Program-made: the position numbers and the translations under genes
Part shown: positions 47,549-61,300 of the stretch, one piece after another
Position numbering within the stretch: the stretch's first letter is position 1
How the letters are laid out: each line of letters opens with the position of its first letter
Origin: Parietaria judaica
Lineage: Eukaryota > Streptophyta > Magnoliopsida > Rosales > Urticaceae
Length of the DNA stretch: 64,000 bases
Assembly: GCA_954871525.1 (NCBI GenBank)
Contig: OX940865.1
Location: 20,196,420-20,260,419, forward strand
Reading direction: 5' to 3'
The notes under the pieces: model-generated
What the model saw: only the letters and a program-made list of their open reading frames with translations
Told to the model about the DNA's origin: nothing
Databases searched by the model: none

Positions 47549-50500
47549 TTAGCTTGAAGTCTCGGTGCCGTTTCTGGGGTTCGACGGGGTGACTTTGGCC
47601 GGGGTTGACCGTTCCGACTGAGAGAAGCGAATCAAGACTTGCATGAGCGCGGTCACAACCGCCAAACCGATGGCCGAGAATGCGAGGCCCTTTCGTGATG
47701 ATAGGAGCGACGACCACTGGAGAAACTTCAGGGTTCCGAAGACGAGCAGACACGCCCAAGACGTAACAACCTGCAAAACAAAATAAAATGTGGAATTAGG
47801 AGAAGACCGAAAAAACCAAGAGGTCAAATTTTGTGAGGTTCTATTATTGGGATGAGGTATCGCACCACAAGGGACTTTTTCGGCTTTCCGATGTCTTGCA
47901 ATGGTTGGTCGCTGAACGTGTCTTCGGCTGCGTGTTTATCCAGTAAAGCGTCCTGATTTTATAAGCAAACAGTAAGTAGATGTATGGAGACTAAAGGAAC
48001 AGGACAATTTTACAACACATAAACGGATTTTTTTAAAATAAAAAGCAGTTTTTTTCTTCACCAAAATGGTTTTTCAGGTTACTGGATTTTGTGAAGAAGA
48101 AAAAAAAAGACTAAAAAAAATCATAATCATAATATTATAACTTAAATCAGCAAAATAGCAGTCCAGCTCCAAATCAACAAATAAATAATAAGGTAAATAA
48201 TATATACATATATCTAAAACCGATAACAGGTAGAATATCAAAAAAATAGTAACCTTTACAAGTGGCAGACCGAACACCGGTACTGGTTTTTACCGGTTAT
48301 CAATAAAGATAAAAAGTTAAAAACCAATTTTTCAGTAACTGGTTTCCGTTTAAGGAAACAAAAGGTATTGAATACGTAGATTGGACAAATTGAATTTGCG
48401 TTTAAAGGGCTATTTATGTAAAAACTTTATAAAAAGCACCTTGGCGACAAATTTGTCTTTGCACCATTGTGCAACGGCGTCATCGCTTTCAGGGAGATCC
48501 TTCATCAAGTGTCGTTTGATGTGCACATGAACCTGCAGATTTTTTAGCGTCAAGTTTCCAACTGCACATGTTGATTTATTCTTTATGGCAACTTTTATTA
48601 TATTATTATAGTAATCAGTAATGCCCCCTAACTATGCATATTGGTGTCTTTCCCTCCCCTTAACTTTAGTTTTAGATTGCAATGCCGCTATACTTACAAA
48701 AAGTAGTACATCGCCCCCTATACATTAAAAATGACAGAAAATCTTAGCTTTTGCACTGCACGTGACTTTTTTGCGAGTATTTTCGTCAATTTCATTATTT
48801 TTACCAATCCTGGGGCTCTTTATCTTAATGATACTTGAAAAACTAGACTAAGTAACCGTTTCTCAAAAGATTCATAATCTAGTATATTTGATCTCGTTCA
48901 GTAATTAGTTAACACAAAGACCTTCGAATATGTCATGAATTGTGGACCGCAAATGTTAACGAGCAGGGGCAAATTGTACGAACATGGGGTCATTACTACT
49001 GATTACTCGATTAGTTACTCGAGGTAGCTTACCACTGAAGATTGTCCTTTGAAGAGTCTTAGCATTGTTGGTGGAGCAGATACTTTGGGAATTGCAACAG
49101 TTGCATCATAAACCGCTGGAACGAACGAGCGCATGTGACTTACTACTGATACGAAGCCCTAAAAGAGACAGCACGCTAGGATTTAGAACGGCTCACGCAG
49201 AATTACGCTTAAAAAAAAAAAACCAATAAAGAATATACTAAGTTGTTGTTTATACACGTGTTAATCCTATATTACTATGTTTCCCTTAGCTAGCTTGGTG
49301 CTTTCAGACCAAGAACCGCACATCTACAACAAACCCCGAGATAAAAGTAACTTTCTCCTTCCATTTATTTCATTATATATTGTAAATATGAATCATATAA
49401 TAACTAAATGTTGTGATGTGTACGATTAAGGGAGAATTGAAAAGAATCTGACCTTGGTACGGGGTATCAATACATTTCGAGGAACGGGCAATCCTTGGGA
49501 GGTTGCATATTCCTGCGCTGCCAAAAGCTTTGCCTTTGTGAAGCGAGTTCCTTCAACAAAAAGAGCCAACCAGAAAGGCTTAGGGTAGTCCTTTAACCGT
49601 AGAATGCCGTTCTGCAGAGATACACAAAATAAAACCAACCAATAAGGATAAAGAAAACCAACAGACAGAAGCCAGCAGATTCGGAATTTCACCGCTAATT
49701 ACAAGCAAGTGAATAACAGAATCCCTACTTTTATTGTACTTTCATCCTTTGCCCAGTTTCTTTCCAAGAAAAGGTATTCGGAGAACCACATGGACCAACC
49801 AATTACCTGCAGATGGGAGATAGAAGAAAAAAAATTGAGAACAGGCCAGCATAAAAGATTAACAGAAGTCTAACAAAACACCGAATACAAGTATCATTCC
49901 GAAGAATCAAGTACTTAATGTAATATGTGCCCCAAAGCCTTTAACATGCCTCATTAGGCTCCTGATTCTTTTTTTTTTAAACAACGATTGTATTAAAAGA
50001 AATAAATTACAATGCGAGGCTAGAGAATGATTAACGATCAGCCATTCCAACAATCGGTTGACTACGTAGACCATAACTCTATTAGGCTCCTGATTCTACA
50101 AAAGCAAAAAATATATAGCTAGTGTGTGTCCTGAAGCCTTAACATTAATTTAATATTATATTATATTCACAATACCGTACCAATTGTCCATTCTGGTGAA
50201 CAAAACCTAGAATTTATAAACTTGATCATCGATACTACGATACTTACTGGAAGGAGCTTTGACGATTTCTTCATCACCGCTATTGCGCTGCCAAGGCAAC
50301 CGGATCGCTGAAGAAAAATAAACAAATTAATGAAATTATAAATAATTTGGAGCCGAGATTGAGACAAAAATGCCAATCCTTAACAAAAGCTAAGTATATT
50401 TTGTTATGTGCAAATAAAGTATCGCTTGCCCATTAAGAGATCATACCTGGGCCAGAATCCACCCAATTAGCCAGTCAATGTCACTTTTATGATTGCATAT

Positions 50501-51502
50501 GAGAAGAGCGTGCTCTTTACCTGCATATATATATAATATATGTATATATATATATATATTAAAGTGAGAAGATAAACACTAAGCACAGAAAGAGAGACCA
50601 TCATATCTACATCTGCCGAATTTAAGAATGCCCCTTACCCATTAAATCAAAAGTTTCAGGATCTGCGTATACGTGGACCTGAAGTAATAAGAAACTAAAC
50701 AGTAAATTCATATTGAAACGTGCAACAAAGAATTATAAGCAACAGCTAAAAAAGGCATGAAAACGAGAACATGCCATAAGATTCGCATTGCAAAACTATC
50801 TGGATGTACACAATCACCATAAAATGACGAAGATAAGATCAGATTAAACACCTTAACACCCGCCCACCAATCGACGATCCATACGAGCTCCAGCCACAAC
50901 AACTCCGCCACCACTCTGTTGATCCGCCTATACACGCTCTTCGACACAGGCCTGATCAGAATGAAGCAGATCGCCTGAAATAGAGCGTCATTCAAATATC
51001 GGATTAGATCGACTAAATCTGTAATAATTACCTCAAAATCCCATCACCAAGATCAGAAGTCCACAAACTAAGTCCTCGATTCGTAGAAAAACACCTCTAA
51101 ACGTCACTAAATACACTGCTTGTTTCCTGAAATTCTTACTAAACCGAATTTAAAGTATTTGTCTACATGATACTAATAATGGCAAACTCTCTAACCCTAG
51201 AACAGAACTTTAGTAACCAAATAGCAAACGCAAACAGAGATTCACATGCACACTCAAGCACAGAGTCCAATCAGAAAAATCGCAGAAACTAGCAGAAACC
51301 GAACAACAATCAACCATTGCAGTTCACTTCCCACATTGAACACGAAGACGATCAGAGACCTAGGCAAAAACCTAGAATCCACACCAAAACAAGCAAACGA
51401 ATCGAATCATTTCGCGAATACCTGGACGACATTGACGATGAGGCCGGAGATGAAGAAGAGCAGGCCCAATGGGACGATGATGGCCGCTGCAGCAATCGAC
51501 AT
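47549..51502 (-). CDS. LPAT2: 1-acyl-sn-glycerol-3-phosphate acyltransferase (LPAT2-type), 11 exons
   Basis: Makes phosphatidic acid from lysophosphatidic acid and acyl-CoA in the ER (Kennedy pathway). Exons on the minus strand: 51502-51422, 50974-50852, 50678-50639, 50520-50447, 50307-50248, 49806-49729, 49611-49453, 49158-49033, 48532-48440, 47952-47866, 47770-47549. All join in frame with GT-AG introns to 380 aa, close to the roughly 390 of Arabidopsis LPAT2. It has an N-terminal membrane segment (about 3-27), the catalytic NHKSDID block (HX4D; His 92, Asp 97), substrate motif FVEGTR (EGTR 172-175), IPRTKGFVS, and two C-terminal membrane segments before a Ser/Thr/Pro-rich hydrophilic tail. 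It looks fully functional. No link to the left-hand cluster is suggested. Confidence 0.95.
48611..49006. mobile_element. MITE-like element filling LPAT intron 8
   Basis: The ends are gtaatcagtaatgcccc and, inverted, gtaatcagtagtaatgaccc (a 3-base difference). The element takes up most of the 500-bp intron and ends 26 bp from the splice donor of exon 8. The interior is not palindromic. No target duplication could be fixed. Confidence 0.5.
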
Positions 51503-51725
51503 GGCCGTACAGACCTCGAAGCTACGGGCACGCAGGAATCAATCACCGAAACCACCGATTTACAGAGAGAGAGAGAAGCTAATCCGAATTCAGAGTGAGA
51601 AACGGAGGATTTGCGGGTTGATTTCCGTGCGACAGTGATGAGAGAGAGAGAGAGGAGAGCATGGTAGTCCACAGAGGAGAGAGAAACTCTTCGCTCTCTC
51701 TCTCTCTGATAAAGGAGAGAGAGAG
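51503..51725 (-). promoter_or_regulatory. LPAT 5' UTR, CT-rich, with a possible short upstream ORF
   Basis: On the minus strand this is dominated by (CT)n runs, typical of plant 5' leaders. An ATG at about 51662 opens a frame of 24 codons (MLSSLSLSHH..) ending in TGA about 90 bp before the main start. Whether it is transcribed is unknown. Confidence 0.4.
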
Positions 51726-54700
51726 AGAGAGGGGGGTTGTGTCGTTTTGGCGTTTTTATTTGTCGTTTTGTCGATCATAAGCTTTCACGCTGTTTTCTAC
51801 CTACGAAAATGGACTCATAAATAGGCGTCGTAAATACGGGTCGGGTCTTTTTAATGAGTGAGTGACATTTATCTCCCTTGAATTGTATTTAATTTTTTTT
51901 TAAAGACGAGTCTTTGTTAAATTATTAGGGTCTACTTAAAACGGATGCGACTCGAGAGGGACGAGTATTCCGCACCTAATTAGAAGTTACTATTGGCATC
52001 AGCTAGACGAGCATTCCGAAGTAAAGTCGAGACTCACTTATTGCAACCAAAATCATTCGAAAGCAAAGGTTCAACACTTAACGGAAGAGACTTAAACCGA
52101 ATAATATTTCTTTTAGACTTACTTGCGAGTTTAGCAAGACCGTGCACGATTTCGTTACAGCTTCTCGTATTAAAGTAGAAACCACGTACCCAATCCGAAT
52201 AGCTATTCGATCGGTATAGGAAGTGATACACATCTCCAACCCGAGTGCATTTTGTTTAAGAGTTCAAATAACATTCGTAATTCTTCTCTACAGATTCATA
52301 AACAATGACAAGAAATTATTATTTTAGAGAATTAGGAGTATATTTCCATTTGTTGTACTCGCTCTCTTAAGTGAAGAAAATTGAAGGAGAAAAAATGCCA
52401 TAGAAATTAAGTAATTCTTATTTCTATGAATATATTGTAGAAATGAATTTGTGGACTATATATAGTATTAAGTAAATACAATATAGATATTGTTGAGCTA
52501 ATTCACCATGAATGTAATGTAAGTAACAACCAACTATATTTTAAATTAATTTGCTTGATAGACGATAGTAGTTAATGCGGTGGCCTAAATTAATAATTTA
52601 CTCTTTTAGCGTGTTGCACTAGAATAGAAGAAATTAATGGATTTGTTAGCAGATACATGACATTGATGTTCTTTTAATCCAGAATCAAGATTCCGAACCG
52701 GCTTTTATTAACGATATATTTTCCCTTAAGATTTAGGGTTTAAGGGTATTAAATTTATTTTATTATCACGTAATTTATATTGAAAAATAGACAAAAAAAA
52801 ATATAAAAATTGAGAATCACATGTTAGCTATATGTTTTATCCTGTAATTATAGTTAATGATTATATATATATATATATGTAATGTAACTGATTTATAACC
52901 TTAATAGTTGTTTCGAGCGTCGAGCCCATCACCGATATTTTTATATTTGTTCTTACTTATTGAGAAATTAAAAAGTAAAGAGTGTCATTTGAAAAATAAA
53001 TTAAATAAATATGTCATAACATGGATGATGGTGCAAAATCACAGATTGGAATGATGTGTTAGGATTTGATATGGGGTTGTGGATTATAAGAATGTTGGAA
53101 TATGTGTTATTGTCATAAGATAAGAAATTTAATTGGAGTACGTGTAGCATTATCCTTATTGAGAAATGATAGAGATTGACCATATAAATTTACACTTGTC
53201 CCAAAAAAAATTAAATAAATATGTCACCCAATAAATATAAATTAAATAGACCCCATCAATATCAATTCAAACGCATTTGATTTAATTTAAATGAAAAAAT
53301 GGATAAAATTTATGTATAATTTGCACATATTCACTCTTTTGGGACCTTTGTGTGTTCGCTTTTGCTTACTATTTAGTTTAAGATCATATGTATCATGTAC
53401 ATATAACAAATTATTTTGTAATATATGTGTTGTAATTGTAAATAACCACTGATTCTTGCAACTAAATAAGAGCAAGAACCCATCGGAAAATCAAATACGA
53501 AAGCACGAACACAACTATTTTAGAGTAATTCGGCAAGAGCTCAAAAATTGAGATATAGGTCAGTATTGGTTTGGTGAAATCCCGGAAGAATATCGTCGAA
53601 TCTTACACACTCACCCTCGTGCACACGATCGATTATCGTAGCAAAGAGAAGATAATATCTAAATCACTTAATTATATGAAAGAGCTTCTTAGTTAAGAGA
53701 AAACCATAATATATTGCTTCTTCTTCCAAAATTAATAAAGGCTTCCCGATTAGACGTAAAATATCCGAATTTCAATGTTCACCGTTGAATAAAAAATGCA
53801 CATTTGACGGACATCATCGGTTTGTCTTTCGGCGGAGCTTGTGGTTGGGCTTCTGTAGCTTCAACAAAATATTTTGAGTACTATTTTACATTTTAAACTT
53901 CCATTTTTTTGCAATCAATGCATAATCATCGAATGACATGTCCTTCAAAACGACAGTGAGTTTATTATCAGTATGGCAAAACGACGTTGTGTTTATGTTC
54001 ATCAAATGCGTCGAAATTTTACATAACTTGACCCATTAATCAAAACCTCATTAATTGAAAACTTACCTTAACAACTCTAAACATTGAAAGAATCGGATAA
54101 ACTAATCTCCTATTGGCAACTTTTAGCAACAAAAAATTCTGTCGCAATGCCTTTCATTGTCGCTAAAATACTTTAGTGACGGTTTTATTAGTCGTTCAGT
54201 TTTATACCAAAGACATTATTTGCAACTAAAAATATTTTCGACTTTCATAAGTGTTCGTGAAGTTCTATGTGACTTATTATTTAGTCGTAAACTTTTCTAT
54301 CTTTGCGATTGATTTTGTAGTCGTGAAAATTAACCGCAAGCATTTTATATTATTTTTAGTTTAAAAGTACAGTATTCGATTGAGAATTACAACGTAGATC
54401 AAGTCGTTTTATGGTTAATGATACGACGCTGAGTGAAATACATACAAAATTTTGAAGTTAAAAAATTATATAGTATGCCTAAACAATTGTCGGAACTCCG
54501 ACGACGGCGGTCCGCATATATTGTCAGATGGTGTGGTTTTCTAAGAGCGGATGGGTTCGCAAAAAACTTAATTTTTCCATCCAATTCCCCTTAACTTAAA
54601 AAGTGAGTTTCATCGGTCTCAAGAAAGCTACACCGTCCCGTTTTGGTATCGACCATTCCTTCCGATAAAGCATATGGTAGAACCTTAATTCTTTGAGTGA

Positions 54701-57700
54701 TGCAAATAGCTTTGACCTTTTGTGAACCATTGAAGAACGTGTTTCGTGAAACTCAAGCCCCACTCTCATAATGCAAGCCCAATATGTACGGAAAAGGGCC
54801 CACTCTCATTATATAATGCAAGCCCCACTTTCACGTTTTGAGAAACGCTCCTGCAAGCGCTCTTAAAAGCCCTAACTTTGAAGGGTCATATCTTTTAAAT
54901 CGAGCACTCAATTAACACATTATCTAATCGAAGCTCGGGAATATTGTTGCGTAGGAATAGACAAGTTATGCCCGAAATTGTATTTCGGGTTTGAGAATAC
55001 TGACTTTTATTTTTCTTCTTCTTCTTAATACACGTTTTGTCGCTTTCATTTTTTATATCATTTTAATATTCGTTGTCGCCTTGTTTATTTCTTTAGGTCA
55101 TTTTTGCTTTAGACTCAAACTATATGTATTGTTTTGCTTAAGGATTTTTTGATGCATTATATAAGCATCAATTTGGGTCTTGTATGTTTTGCTAGAACTC
55201 GTCTTTTCGATTTATCCCCGGATTTGTGGTCGGATGTCTGCTCTCACTGGCTTGTTATCTTTGTACAAAAGGGTTTAAGCCTTGCAACTGATTAATGAAG
55301 TCTGTTCCTCTTAAAAAAAAAATTAAAAAAATGGGTCTTGTATTCTCAATAAATATTATAATGGCTAGATGAAAGGAAAATATAAGGTTTTTTTTTCTTC
55401 TTTCCTTTGAAATCAAGTGTTCTTGAGGGGACTCGAGCTTGATGCATGAACTTGGCATTCTCGAGTGAATAAAAAATTCTTAGATTCATTGAGTTTAGTA
55501 TTTTCAAGTAAATCAATAAGCGAAAGAAGGTTCTTCTATCGGGTATCTTCGAGTTGAATTATATATCTTAATTCGAGTTTTTTTACTAATTTTGTTGCAT
55601 CACATACACACATAATACAATTCGAGGGATGTACATGCACTATGTTGCAAATAAAGTTATGACTCAACCAATCTCCGAGCTTCGTATCTCCGACCATGTA
55701 TCTATTGGTCTTCATATTTACCAAGCTCGTGCGGGGCAGGCGCGCCATCTTGTACTATATAATCATTTTTTTAGGTATTCATATAAACTCTAATCCATCA
55801 ATGGTATTAGAGATTTTGGGTATAATCCATCGCGAGAGAGAGACGGTAACAAAAGTAAAATTCAATGAAAATCTTTGCGCAACCTTTTGAGTGCAGACAT
55901 CCTTCCAAGATTACTTCTAAGAGCCCACAAACCGTAAATAACTCGTTAGTTTAATTTACGAGCATACCGAATACGGTACGGGCAATATCATATGACGTTT
56001 TTGTACAATTTTCAAAACCAGTACCGATTGTAATATACCGTGGGTAGATCGGAGTTTTTGAATGGTCGTGACTAGAATATAATCGCAGTGAAAAGTTCCA
56101 ATCCAATATTTTACATTTTGGAGACTAAACCACCCGAAAAGAAAAAAAACCAACACATATATATAGTGTATATGTATATTATCTTATAGTTATTCGCTCT
56201 AACCAACGATGGCGACAAATAACAGCCAACACAAGTATAAAACCAACGAAGATATATATATATATATATATATATTATATAGTTATTCGTTGAAGCTCTG
56301 ACCAACGATTGCGACAAATAACAGCCGTGTGGTGGGAGCGTGACATAAACGACAACGACAATGTCATATACGACAGCAACTTTTTAGTCATAATCAAACA
56401 TGGTAGTCTCCTATTGGGTCAACAAGAATAAAACATTAACAAAATTGGCACTAATTAAACTTTAAAACAAAAAAATAGTGTCAGTCAACTTTGAAATGTA
56501 GGCTTGACCATGTATTTTCACTTTAAAAAAGTAAATGACATGATTAATACACCTCTCTTGTAATTTCTAGAACAAATTTTTGTTACAAAACATTTATGTT
56601 GTCAACTTGACCATATATCTATGTTTATTCAGCATAAAATGTCCAATTCATGAATCATAGGAGATACTGGTGGTAATTTCTTTTAATTATCCAGTTTTTA
56701 CTTTTTACACATTAATATTACTCATGTTTAAAACTGGTAGCGAAATTATTGTGGTTAATGATTTATTGCATTTTTATTGCAGACTCAAACCCGTTATAAT
56801 CGTGTTGTAACCGTTTTATATTTTGTGTTCCTCCACAAAATTGTCACCCTTACTTCATATAGATAATTGAGCTCTAATTCTGGACGATTTTCCTATGACA
56901 GTTTGGTCAATTTTGCCCATTTACGAAGTCATCTTTCAAGGTTTTCCGTCATTGTAAGTTTGATTTATATATTATGTATTTTTGGCTTTCGAAAAGAGGG
57001 AGACCCCACAAATTAGATTATTTGATAAAAAAAAAATGAATAAAAAATAAAATATTATATTACATGATGTTTACACAACATCTTATCACGTCGATGGACT
57101 TGAGAAATTTGAATAATATCTTTCAAAACATTATTAATCGACTTTTTATTTTACCTAACACTAAATTATAAAATTATTCTTTAAAGTTCTTTTAAACATT
57201 ATACATTTGATTGAACACAATTTAAGACCAATATACATTTTCTAAAAGGGGTAAAATTGTCAAAACAAATTTTGTAGAATAATTTTAAAATTTTGGTGTT
57301 TAATAAAATAAATATCTATTAGTGATGTTTGAGAGGAATATTTATCAAGTATTTCAAATACAATTAATATTTTCCCACTAAAAAATATAGGTACTTTTCC
57401 GTAAGGTATTAAATTTTTCGAATATCTATCGGCATGTTTATCGAATTTTTTTTTCGAGGATATACAAAACGATATATCCATCGGCATACTCATTGACATA
57501 CCTATCGAGATACCTATCGACAAGCGATATATCCGTAAAATAAAAAATACAAAACGATATCGGCAAGCGGTATTTAAAACCTTACTTTTGCGGGCTTTAA
57601 AATGAATTTTTTTTTAATTGATTTAAAATGGTATCTATTAAATAGAGTAATAGACATCGAAGTGCTTACGTAATGTATAAAATCAAACGAATCAGTTAAC

Positions 57701-57935
57701 AAAATATATTAATAATTTTATTTAATATCAACGTTTTATTAAATCTAATTTACGAAACTGCCCTACTAGTTGCTCTCGTGACTCAGCGTTTCATACGCAA
57801 ACAGAATTACAGAAATATAGTCAAAGAGGGTATAACAGTCATTCGATGCTCCTCTCCTCTGCTCTATTTGTATATAATAGTATACTATATATCTATGTAT
57901 ACGTAGCTTCGTCTTCCTCTCACAAAGCGTTGACC
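51726..57935. other. 6.2-kb intergenic region without a recognisable gene
   Basis: AT-rich throughout. Noted inside: repeats of the type gtcgctaaa/tagtcg between 54100 and 54350, in the style of transposon subterminal repeats; a duplicated segment around accaacgatggcgacaaataacagcc (56200) and accaacgattgcgacaaataacagcc (56300); and an AT microsatellite at 56252-56275. Open frames here are short and have no domains. Confidence 0.5.
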
Positions 57936-58335
57936 TCTCTCTCTCTCTGTCTCTCTCTCTGTATTTCCATGGTGGACCAGAAAAAATCATCTGTGGACTG
58001 AGAATTCATCTCTGTTTGTGGCTCTTCAACGAGTTTTTCTGCATCGAAATCTTAATCGAGGCATCACATTCGCTCTTTTTTTTTTTCCTCTCTTCAGTGG
58101 AGCTATTTTCGAAGATCATCGGAGCCAATTTGAAGAAATTATTGTTCTTCAATTTGGAAATTATCAAGGTGAAATATCGTACTTCGTTTTTATTTTTTTT
58201 ATTGAAATTTTGGATCATGATTTATGAGGTTGATGGATTCGATGTTCGATTTTTTTTTTTCTAGGTTTTAAATCAGTCTCGGAGATGAAGATTCGAGATT
58301 GTTGAGCTTAATCTAGGGTTAGGTTTTGGAAGAGA
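57936..58335 (+). promoter_or_regulatory. ExAD-like gene 5' UTR with probable leader intron
   Basis: TATA-like runs near 57876-57900 are followed by a (CT)n leader (57932-57960). A donor-like caag|gtgaaa near 58168 and acceptor tttttctag near 58264 suggest an intron in the leader, joining gttttaaatcag to the upstream part, with the ATG at 58336. Confidence 0.45.
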
Positions 58336-61300
58336 ATGATTTCTCTCCAAAAATGGCGGCTCTCGTGGTCTCTGGTTTCCGTAGTCGCTTCGATTCTGGC
58401 GTTTGTTCTCGTCGTTCATCTCTTCCTCTTCCCTCTGGTGCCTCCGCTCGAGTACTTCCGACCAGGACCGGCCTCGTGCGTTCCGGTCAACGCGTCCGCC
58501 AGAGCGGAGTCCGGAACTCGAAGTCAACCCCCTCTGCGTTTTGATGCTCGGTTTCCGGCGGATTCGCACGGCGCGGTCATCTATCGAGGCGCGGCTTGGA
58601 AGGCCGAGATTGGCCGGTGGCTCTCCGGTTGCGATTCGAACGTCGGAGAAGTCAGCATTGTTGAGGTGATTTTTTATTTATTTAATTTTTAGTTTTTGGT
58701 TGCTTAATTTGGATTTCTTGAAGCTGATTTTAGGGTTTGTTTGCAGGTTATCGGCGGGAATGGCTGCGAAAAGGATTGCTCCGGTCAAGGCGTGTGCAAC
58801 CGCGAATTGGGACGGTGCCGGTGCTTTCATGGATATGGCGGTTAGTACATTTTGATATATGTTCGTTGCAAAACCCTGACTGTGGATTGAATCCGGGAGC
58901 CCGCCGCGAGCTTTTCGCCTCTCTTGAGCGAAAATGTCCGTCAAATTTTTAACAACGTTTTAAATTTTTAGTTTTCTACCTCATAAAATACGCTAAAACT
59001 TGTGTTTAGTTACTAAAATTTTAATTTAGTACACAATTTATTAACGAATAATTTATCAAATGCTTCATGGGATTTATTTCTCATAAATCAAACCCTAAAC
59101 ATAGTTGAATAATTCAAATACCGTGATCAAATGAAAAGACGTAAATGGGAATGTTGCAGGCGAAGGATGCTCTGAGCGACTCGAGATGAAATGCAACTAT
59201 CCGTCAACACCGGATTATCCATACGGGAGATGGGTCGTCTCAATTTGCTCGGCTCATTGCGACATGACAAGAGCTATGTGTTTTTGTGGGGAAGGCACGA
59301 AATATCCCAATCGTCCTTTGGCAGAGACATGTGGCTTTACGATCGAGTAAGTAATACAGATATCTATATCTATATTTATTTCTATATCTAAATTTGTACA
59401 TATATATGTATATTTACGTTAATTGTTAGTGTGCATAATGAACATATTAGGAGTAACTAATGATTTTCGGCAGCCCACCTTCTAAACCAGGTGATCCGAA
59501 ACTGGTCGATTGGAGTAAACCGGACATGGATGTCTTTACAACAAATAGAAGCGAAGCAGGATGGTGCAATATAGACCCGGTTGAAGGATACCTTAAGAAG
59601 GCAACACTCAAAGAAGAGTGTGACTGTAAGTACGACGGTCTCTGGGGCCGGTTTTGTGAAATTCCTGTTCTAAGCATTTGTATTAACCAATGCTCCGGTC
59701 ATGGACATTGTCGCGGCGGTTTCTGTCAGGTAATTACTGTTCTTTTTTCGACACTTTATACATATTTCAGTGTCGTACTAGGCTATGATAAAACCGAACC
59801 TAAGCTATTACAATTCAAATACAGTAGAACCTCGATAAATCAATAATCTTGAATAAATAATACTTTTTCGAGTCCCTGACTCAAACTAACATTATTAACT
59901 TTAATACTCGACAAAATTAATAATCTCGATAATATAATAATTTCTATGGTCCCAACAATATTAATCTATCGAGGTTCTACTGGTTTTTGAGGATGAAAAT
60001 AAATATAATTTTTTATAATTTCAGAATTCCGATAAATGGTTTTCGGTATAAAAATTCGCCTACTCTGAACTCAGAAATTAGATAGAGTTATGTAATGTAA
60101 CTACATTTGTTTGCGTTCAATTGCAGTGCAACAATGGTTGGTACGGGGTAGATTGCAGTGTTCCGTCTATTGCTTCTTCCGTTGGAGAGTGGCCTAGATG
60201 GCTTCTTCCTGCTCGTCTTGATGTTACAAGCAATTTAAATACCTCCAAGAGCGTTCTCAGTCTAAATGCTAATGTCCAAAAGAAAAGACCCCTTATTTAT
60301 ATCTACGATTTGCCCCCGGATTTCAATAGCTTACTTCTCGAGGTAGGAATGAGCTGCGCCGTGCTTCCCTTTTCACCACTCGCGAATACCCGGTAGATGT
60401 GGGCGGAACCAAGATTCTGGTTCCGGATTTTCAAAATTTCCGGGAAAAAACCAGAACTAGAATTTGTGGTTCAGGAAAAAATCCACAACCGGATAACTGA
60501 TTCCGGATTTACCCGGAACTGAATAAATTCTTATTTTTCTTATAAAATATAATACTTAACTCTATTTTCCGAAGACCCAACTGCTCAGATTATATCTGAG
60601 GCTAATTTTTCCGGAATGAATATGGGTATTCTAGACTCCTACTTCAACAGGACTAGTAACAAGCAAGCCTTTTCTTTATTCTCTTGCAGGGACGCCATTT
60701 TAAGTTAGAGTGTGTAAACAGACTCTACGATGACCGAAATGCCACCTTGTGGACGGACCACTTATATGGCTCCCAGGTAAAATGATGGGGGGATCATGTT
60801 AGCGGCACCCACAAATGATATAAATTTTGCAATCTTTACCCATAGTTTATTTATTTTTGTTTGTCAGATGTCGTTTTACGAGAGCGTCTTAGCTAGTTCT
60901 CATCGCACTTTAAATGGTGACGAGGCGGATTTTTTCTTCGTACCGGTTCTTGATTCGTGCATCATAACTCGCGCTGATGATGCTCCACATTTGAGCATGG
61001 AGGTAGATTTAGTATAACAAATTGTATATGCTGTTTATTTTGGTTTTTAGCGCGTCTATTTCTCTACCTTGTTTCTTATTCAATATTAGAAAAATAGCTT
61101 GTATCGGTAATTGGGCCATCGTTACTTATTTTCAGGATCACCGGGGTTTGAGGAGCTCTCTTACTCTAGAATTCTACAAGAAGGCCCACGATCACATTGT
61201 CGAAAAATATCCTTTTTGGAACCGCTCGGCCGGAAGAGACCATATTTGGGTACGTTACAAATGATTTTATATTAAAAAGAAATAGAAGAAAACTGAACCA

